Below, piece by piece: positions 30,679 through 32,260 of a DNA stretch of 32,260 bases. Source of the stretch: Candidatus Scybalocola faecipullorum. GTDB taxonomy: Bacteria > Bacillota > Clostridia > Lachnospirales > Lachnospiraceae. A program made the position numbers and the translations under genes. The notes below the pieces were generated by a model, which did not search any database, was not told the DNA's origin, and worked only from the letters and a program-made list of their open reading frames with translations. Positions within the stretch are counted from its first letter, which is position 1; the number at the start of each line of letters is the position of its first letter. The stretch covers positions 1-32,260 of the forward strand of contig DVJY01000069.1 of assembly GCA_018716485.1 (NCBI GenBank), given 5' to 3'.

Positions 30679-31587
30679 TCATACCCGTATATGCTTCCTT
30701 AAGGTGCCCCAGCTTCCTAAGAAACCGATGCCAAGACCAATCAATATAGAGATTGGTATGAGCAGTATAAACACATCATTCACATCTGCAAATGTCAAAA
30801 TACTTGCAAGCGAAGCAAAGGAAGTATGAATAAATTCAATCACTTTGACATATAAAAATCTCAGAATCACAACCGGAATGGCCGATCCTACGATACCGAT
30901 GACCGTTGATTCGATAAGAAACGGCCCTTTAACAAACAGATCGGTCGCACCGATATATTTCATAATTGCAATCTCTTCTTTTCGTGCCGTAATACCGATT
31001 GTTACCGTATTGCTGATCAGGAAAACAGCGACCGCGACGAGAATAACAATAATCGTCATCGAAGCATATCCGATTAAACGGCTGAAGTTTGTAAAGCTTT
31101 CTGCCAATGTGTCCGATGCGTTGACAACTCTGACTTCCGGCAAAGATTCCAAATATGTCACCAGTTCATCCTGTTTTGAAGTATCTTTCAGATAAATGGT
31201 CAGACTGTTCATACCTTCCAGCGGATTCTCATCCTCAAGATTTTCAAGGGCATCTTCATTGTCTCCAAGATATACCGGTTTAAACTCTTCCCATGCCTGC
31301 TCATCTGAAACATAATCTACAGACTCTACTTCTTCTCTCAGTTCCACAACCGATTTAATATTTAAAATCTGATCCTCTGTCACATCGTCATTAAAAAATA
31401 CGGTTACGCCCACAGACGTTTCCGCTGACCGGATAATTGTCTGGAAATTGTAAAGGACACTGAAAAATACGCCGAACAAAAACAGACAGCATGTGATCGT
31501 ACCAATAGATGCCAATGAAAACAATCTGTTTCTGTATATATTTTTAAATCCCTGCCGCACGCAGTACATTAATCTGCTAAATCTCAT
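30679..31587 (-). CDS. ftsX: Cell-division ABC permease FtsX
   Basis: A 302-residue permease-like subunit. A cytosolic start ([32 protein letters not shown]) leads to the first helix (about 25-48). An outer domain (about 50-165) carries the part that recruits and activates wall hydrolases. Three more helices follow (about 170-195, 215-245, 265-295). FtsX does not transport but relays FtsE ATPase cycles to peptidoglycan hydrolases at the septum. The start at 31587 gives the usual N-terminus and is preceded by AGGGTGG; the gene overlaps the ftsE stop by 11 nt, as expected for the pair. The in-frame extension to 31626 is rejected. The partner hydrolase is not encoded here. Confidence 0.95.
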   Translation of the reverse strand: MRFSRLMYCVRQGFKNIYRNRLFSLASIGTITCCLFLFGVFFSVLYNFQTIIRSAETSVGVTVFFNDDVTEDQILNIKSVVELREEVESVDYVSDEQAWEEFKPVYLGDNEDALENLEDENPLEGMNSLTIYLKDTSKQDELVTYLESLPEVRVVNASDTLAESFTNFSRLIGYASMTIIVILVAVAVFLISNTVTIGITARKEEIAIMKYIGATDLFVKGPFLIESTVIGIVGSAIPVVILRFLYVKVIEFIHTSFASLASILTFADVNDVFILLIPISILIGLGIGFLGSWGTLRKHIRV

Positions 31588-32260
31588 AATAGCCACCCTT
31601 TGCCTCATCACTGACAATGACGCCATTGCTCATCGTGACGACTCTCTTCTGCATTTTTTCTACAATATCTTTGTTGTGTGTAACAACAATGACCGTTGTA
31701 CCTCTCATATTAATTTCCTCGAGAAGCTTCATGATCTCAAGTGCATTTTTCGGATCCAGATTTCCTGTCGGCTCATCTGCTAAAATAACCGGCGGATTAT
31801 TGGCAAGGGCGCGTGCCAGCGCCACACGCTGCTGTTCACCGCCTGAAAGTTCTCTCGGATATGAATTGGCCTTATCAGCCAGGCCGACAATGTTTAAAAG
31901 CTGCGGTACAGATTCTTTGATCACTTTCGTACTTTTTCCGACAACCCTCATGGCAAATGCAATATTTTCAAAAACTGTTCTGTCTTTTAAGAGACGGAAA
32001 TCCTGAAATACAACACCGATGCCGCGGCGCATCTTCGGAATTCTTTTTCTTTTAAGACGGCCTATATTTTGGTTGTTCATAAATATAGCGCCCGAAGTAG
32101 GTTCCAGTTCTTTTAAAAGCAGTTTGAATAATGTTGTTTTGCCAGAACCGCTGCTCCCGACAATAAAGACAAACTCACCTTTTTTAATTTTTAAGCTGAT
32201 GCCGTTTAAAGCAGATACACCGGTAGAATATGTTTTATAAACATTATCCAAAGCTATCAT
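31577..32260 (-). CDS. ftsE: Cell-division ABC ATPase FtsE
   Basis: A 227-residue ATPase ending exactly at the window edge: the ATG at 32258-32260 is the last codon, so the start is complete but the ribosome site is not visible. Walker A GSSGSGKT (35-42), signature [15 protein letters not shown], Walker [13 protein letters not shown] and the switch histidine in VVTHNKD are all present. The start [25 protein letters not shown] is typical of FtsE. It pairs with FtsX at the division septum. A longer protein starting outside the window cannot be ruled out but would be unusual. Confidence 0.95.
   Translation of the reverse strand: MIALDNVYKTYSTGVSALNGISLKIKKGEFVFIVGSSGSGKTTLFKLLLKELEPTSGAIFMNNQNIGRLKRKRIPKMRRGIGVVFQDFRLLKDRTVFENIAFAMRVVGKSTKVIKESVPQLLNIVGLADKANSYPRELSGGEQQRVALARALANNPPVILADEPTGNLDPKNALEIMKLLEEINMRGTTVIVVTHNKDIVEKMQKRVVTMSNGVIVSDEAKGGYYEI

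Overview
The window looks like chromosomal DNA of a low-to-mid GC Clostridia bacterium, most probably a Lachnospiraceae-type gut anaerobe. This is inferred from strong AGGAGG ribosome sites, sigma-A promoters of the TTGACA/TATAAT type, FtsEX next to a CtpA-like protease, VanRS-type regulators, a cdaA-cdaR pair and a Csp-like subtilase. No tRNA, rRNA, CRISPR array, phage or plasmid gene was seen. About 24 of 26 protein genes lie on the minus strand. The exceptions are a GH2 glycosidase and a small membrane protein.

Layout, left to right. 1-124 is the 5' end of a group IIC-type intron on the minus strand, inserted just after a terminator hairpin. 251-6815 is one apparent minus-strand operon: a divergent ClpX, an intracellular Csp-like subtilisin, a zinc-ribbon protein, an M18 aminopeptidase, a PhnP-like metallohydrolase and RidA. 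It is preceded by two promoters, one of them covered by a palindrome. 7158-8759 is a membrane-anchored HtrA protease with its own terminator. 8843-10220 is a GtrB/GtrA-like pair. 10363-16775 is a second long operon: two uncharacterised membrane proteins, cdaA, cdaR, HPr, leuA and a GNAT acetyltransferase, ending at a strong terminator. 16928-17179 is a plus-strand small membrane protein, convergent with a MATE exporter. 18703-21378 is an AraC regulator divergent from a GH2 glycosidase, and a lysoplasmalogenase-family gene converges on the GH2 gene. 22219-25427 holds three tandem GT2 glycosyltransferases. 25512-26198 is a DUF1275/YoaK membrane protein with palindromes in its leader. 26356-28213 is a VanS/VanR-like two-component system. 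28352-29209 is a DegV/FakB-like fatty acid binding protein. 29299-32260 is ctpA, ftsX and ftsE.

Two themes stand out. The first is a predicted cytosolic proteolysis operon built around a ClpX variant that lacks the conserved RKH loop but keeps the ClpP-binding IGF tripeptide, with an endopeptidase and an aminopeptidase downstream. The second is co-transcription of c-di-AMP synthesis (cdaA, cdaR) with an HPr phosphocarrier, leucine biosynthesis (leuA) and two unknown membrane proteins. Family assignments come from reading motifs by eye; no database search was run.
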